Assembly: GCA_030152985.1 (NCBI GenBank)
Contig: JASLIE010000075.1
Span: 1 to 6,742 of the forward strand
Direction: 5' to 3'
DNA from: Bacillaceae bacterium
Lineage (GTDB): Bacteria > Bacillota > Bacilli > Bacillales > Amphibacillaceae
Length of the DNA: 6,742 nucleotides
Below, piece by piece: positions 5,729-6,742 of this stretch; the first letter of the stretch is position 1; each line of letters begins with the position of its first letter. The translations under genes were made by a program, and so were the position numbers. The notes under the pieces were generated by a model, which ran no database searches, was not told the DNA's origin, and saw only the letters and a program-made list of their open reading frames with translations.

Positions 5729-5734
5729 CCTCCT
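5729..5734 (-). promoter_or_regulatory. perR ribosome binding site that decides the start
   Basis: The minus strand reads AGGAGG here, followed by TGCATGAC and then GTG at 5720-5718, an ideal 8-nt spacing. The upstream in-frame GTG (5729-5727) overlaps this site, and the ATG at 5725-5723 is out of frame. The third candidate is therefore the true start. Confidence 0.8.
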
Positions 5735-5746
5735 ATTTGAATTATT

Positions 5747-5761
5747 AAATAATGAATCTTA
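5747..5761 (-). promoter_or_regulatory. Per-box-like sequence at the perR transcription start
   Basis: On the minus strand, TAAGATTCATTATTT matches the Per-box consensus TTATAATNATTATAA at about 9 of 14 defined positions, over the predicted transcription start of perR. An overlapping perfect 13-nt palindrome, ATTATTAAATAAT at 5741-5753, fits the Per box less well. Autoregulation is usual for perR, but the match is only moderate in this AT-rich region. Confidence 0.35.
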
Positions 5762-5766
5762 ACTAA

Positions 5767-5796
5767 AGTTTACACGTTTTAGAGAGGGCTTGTCAA
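5767..5796 (-). promoter_or_regulatory. perR promoter
   Basis: A perfect TTGACA (5796-5791) is followed after 18 nt by TAAACT (5772-5767) on the minus strand. Transcription would start near 5760, about 40 nt before the perR GTG. This gives perR its own promoter in the 151-nt gap after bcp. Confidence 0.6.
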
Positions 5797-5871
5797 CAAA
5801 ACTGATTATACTAAGGTTTTTTATCTATCTTACATTTTTCAATTGAGAATTAGAAGATTTAATTGAAAATA

Positions 5872-6339
5872 CTAGGCCTTTTCTTTAATATAGGTCAACA
5901 TTTTTTCAACATGATTTTTAACACGAATATTTCTAAACTCCGCTTCAAGATTTCCTGCCTCATCAATAATAAAGGTTGAGCGAACTATCCCATAATATTC
6001 ATTGCCAAACGTTTTCTTTAGTTGCCAAACACCATAGCGTTTTGCGACTTCATGCTCTGTGTCTGCTAAGAGCGGGAAATTTAATGAATGTTTATCAATA
6101 AATTTCGTATGACTTTCGATTGGATCAGGGCTCACTCCTAAAATAAGCGCATTTTCTTTAGCAAATTCCGCTTGATAATCCCTAAAATCACATGCTTGGT
6201 TTGTACAGCCTGGTGTCATATCTTTTGGATAAAAATAAAGTACGACTTTCTTTCCTTGATAATCAGATAAACTTACCTCTTCACCTGCTTGATTTTTTAA
6301 AGTAAAGTCAGGTGCTTTTTCACCTAGTTTAAGTTCCAT
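5872..6339 (-). CDS. bcp: Bcp/PrxQ thioredoxin-dependent thiol peroxidase
   Basis: A 155-residue cytoplasmic peroxiredoxin that reduces organic hydroperoxides and hydrogen peroxide with thioredoxin as electron donor. It has the opening LGEKAPDFTLKNQAG and the active-site block FYPKDMTPGCTNQACDFRD, with peroxidatic Cys45 and a second Cys50 five residues on, the usual resolving position of this subfamily. Length and later blocks (VSPDPIESHTKF, FPLLAD, YGVW, RSTFIID) are normal. The start ATG has AAGGAGG 8 nt upstream, and that site overlaps the stop codon of the ABC gene, so the two are co-transcribed and probably coupled. It precedes perR, as in Bacillus, which suits a shared peroxide-defence role. 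Whether PerR controls it cannot be seen, because the operon promoter lies beyond the window. Confidence 0.95.
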   Translation of the reverse strand: MELKLGEKAPDFTLKNQAGEEVSLSDYQGKKVVLYFYPKDMTPGCTNQACDFRDYQAEFAKENALILGVSPDPIESHTKFIDKHSLNFPLLADTEHEVAKRYGVWQLKKTFGNEYYGIVRSTFIIDEAGNLEAEFRNIRVKNHVEKMLTYIKEKA

Positions 6340-6352
6340 TCATAATTCCTCC

Positions 6353-6742
6353 TTATTCTTCTAAATGTTGAACCTGATAAAGATCATAATAACTTCCCTT
6401 TTTAGCCATTAACTCCTCATGGCTACCTTCTTCCTGGATTTCTCCATGCTCGATTAAAACAATTCGATCGGCATGTGTAATCGTTGCTAAACGGTGTGCA
6501 ACAATAAATGTCGTTCTTTCTGAAGCTAAGCGCTCCATTGCGATTTGAATCATTTGTTCACTCTCTAAGTCAAGTGCACTTGTTGCTTCGTCAAAAATCA
6601 AAATAGGTGGGTTCTTTAAGAAGACGCGTGCAATAGCGACACGTTGTTGTTGTCCGCCTGAAAGCTTAACACCACGCTCACCTACAAGCGTGTCATATTG
6701 ATGCGGTAAACTCATTATAAAATCATGAGCATTTGCTTGTTT
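6353..6742 (-). CDS. ABC exporter ATP-binding domain, C-terminal part (5' end beyond window)
   Basis: The last 129 residues of an ABC transporter. The frame runs to the window edge with no start signal, and the visible ATG at 6715 is the internal Met of the family block [21 protein letters not shown]. Visible motifs, counted from the edge: LSGGQ at 27-31, Walker B plus D-loop [12 protein letters not shown] at 47-58 and the switch histidine His83 in IVAHRL. These sequences are typical of exporters that carry membrane and ATP-binding domains in one chain. A gene of this type (ygaD) lies upstream of bcp in Bacillus, but gsaB and a small membrane gene sit between them there and are absent here. 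The substrate is unknown. The stop lies 13 nt before the bcp ATG. Confidence 0.93.
   Translation of the reverse strand, partial: KQANAHDFIMSLPHQYDTLVGERGVKLSGGQQQRVAIARVFLKNPPILIFDEATSALDLESEQMIQIAMERLASERTTFIVAHRLATITHADRIVLIEHGEIQEEGSHEELMAKKGSYYDLYQVQHLEE

Noticed and set aside
5836..5869. Inverted repeat TTTTCAATT / AATTGAAAA after bcp as a terminator
   Set aside because: The stem has only one or two GC pairs per arm, the loop is 16 nt and no T-run follows, so it is unlikely to terminate; some read-through from bcp into perR is expected.
1..6742. CRISPR arrays, tRNA or rRNA genes, transposases, phage or toxin-antitoxin genes
   Set aside because: Nothing resembling regularly spaced repeats, RNA gene folds or mobile-element proteins was seen; the window is almost fully covered by the genes listed.

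Overview
The window looks like chromosome of a low-GC Gram-positive bacterium of the Bacillaceae or a close relative. The evidence is AT-rich codon use, strong AGGAGG-type ribosome binding sites, and recognisable YdjO, YgzB, PerR and Bcp proteins. It also has a typical CcpA (cre) site and a Bacillus-type lipoprotein signal. I cannot name the genus. Several secreted or surface segments are acidic, which would fit a salt- or alkali-tolerant relative, but this is only a hint.

Layout, left to right: (1) 1-174, minus strand, most of a YdjO-like small zinc-ribbon protein whose 3' end is cut by the window edge. (2) 231-3985, minus strand, a three-gene unit read right to left: a TAXI-type TRAP solute-binding lipoprotein, a fused TRAP permease (small and large membrane subunits in one chain), and a Cof-type HAD phosphatase whose GTG start overlaps the permease stop. 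(3) 3986-4181, a divergent control region with a sigma-A promoter on each strand, a perfect 17-nt palindrome over the -35 of the TRAP promoter, and a strong cre site in the TRAP leader. (4) 4182-5175, plus strand, ygzB followed by an overlapping gene for a lone class IV aminotransferase domain of the kind usually fused to the C-terminus of PabB. (5) 5211-5255, a strong hairpin terminator between convergent genes. (6) 5277-6742, minus strand, the end of an ABC exporter, bcp (thiol peroxidase) and perR (peroxide sensor). This ABC-bcp-perR / ygzB arrangement resembles the perR neighbourhood of Bacillus as I remember it.

The main discovery candidate is the TAXI binding protein at 2981-3985. It has a normal lipoprotein signal, but the two halves of the mature protein are in swapped order. 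The segment that normally follows the hinge (starting KIAIGPIGSES) comes first. It runs to the usual C-terminal HPGAKKYYEEQG block, then a charged linker, and only then comes the usual mature N-terminus (LGTGSQGGTYYPLGGE). The chain ends at GDFLKE, exactly where a normal family member would continue into the GKKVAIGP-type strand. This is a natural circular permutation of full family length, in frame, and next to a permease whose own order is normal. It is the only binding protein in this operon.

How the parts work together (inferred): the lipoprotein captures an unidentified, probably carboxylate-type substrate outside the membrane and delivers it to the sodium- or proton-driven TRAP permease. 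The operon is probably under glucose (CcpA) repression and a second unknown regulator. The right-hand block is a peroxide-defence locus, with PerR probably controlling itself.
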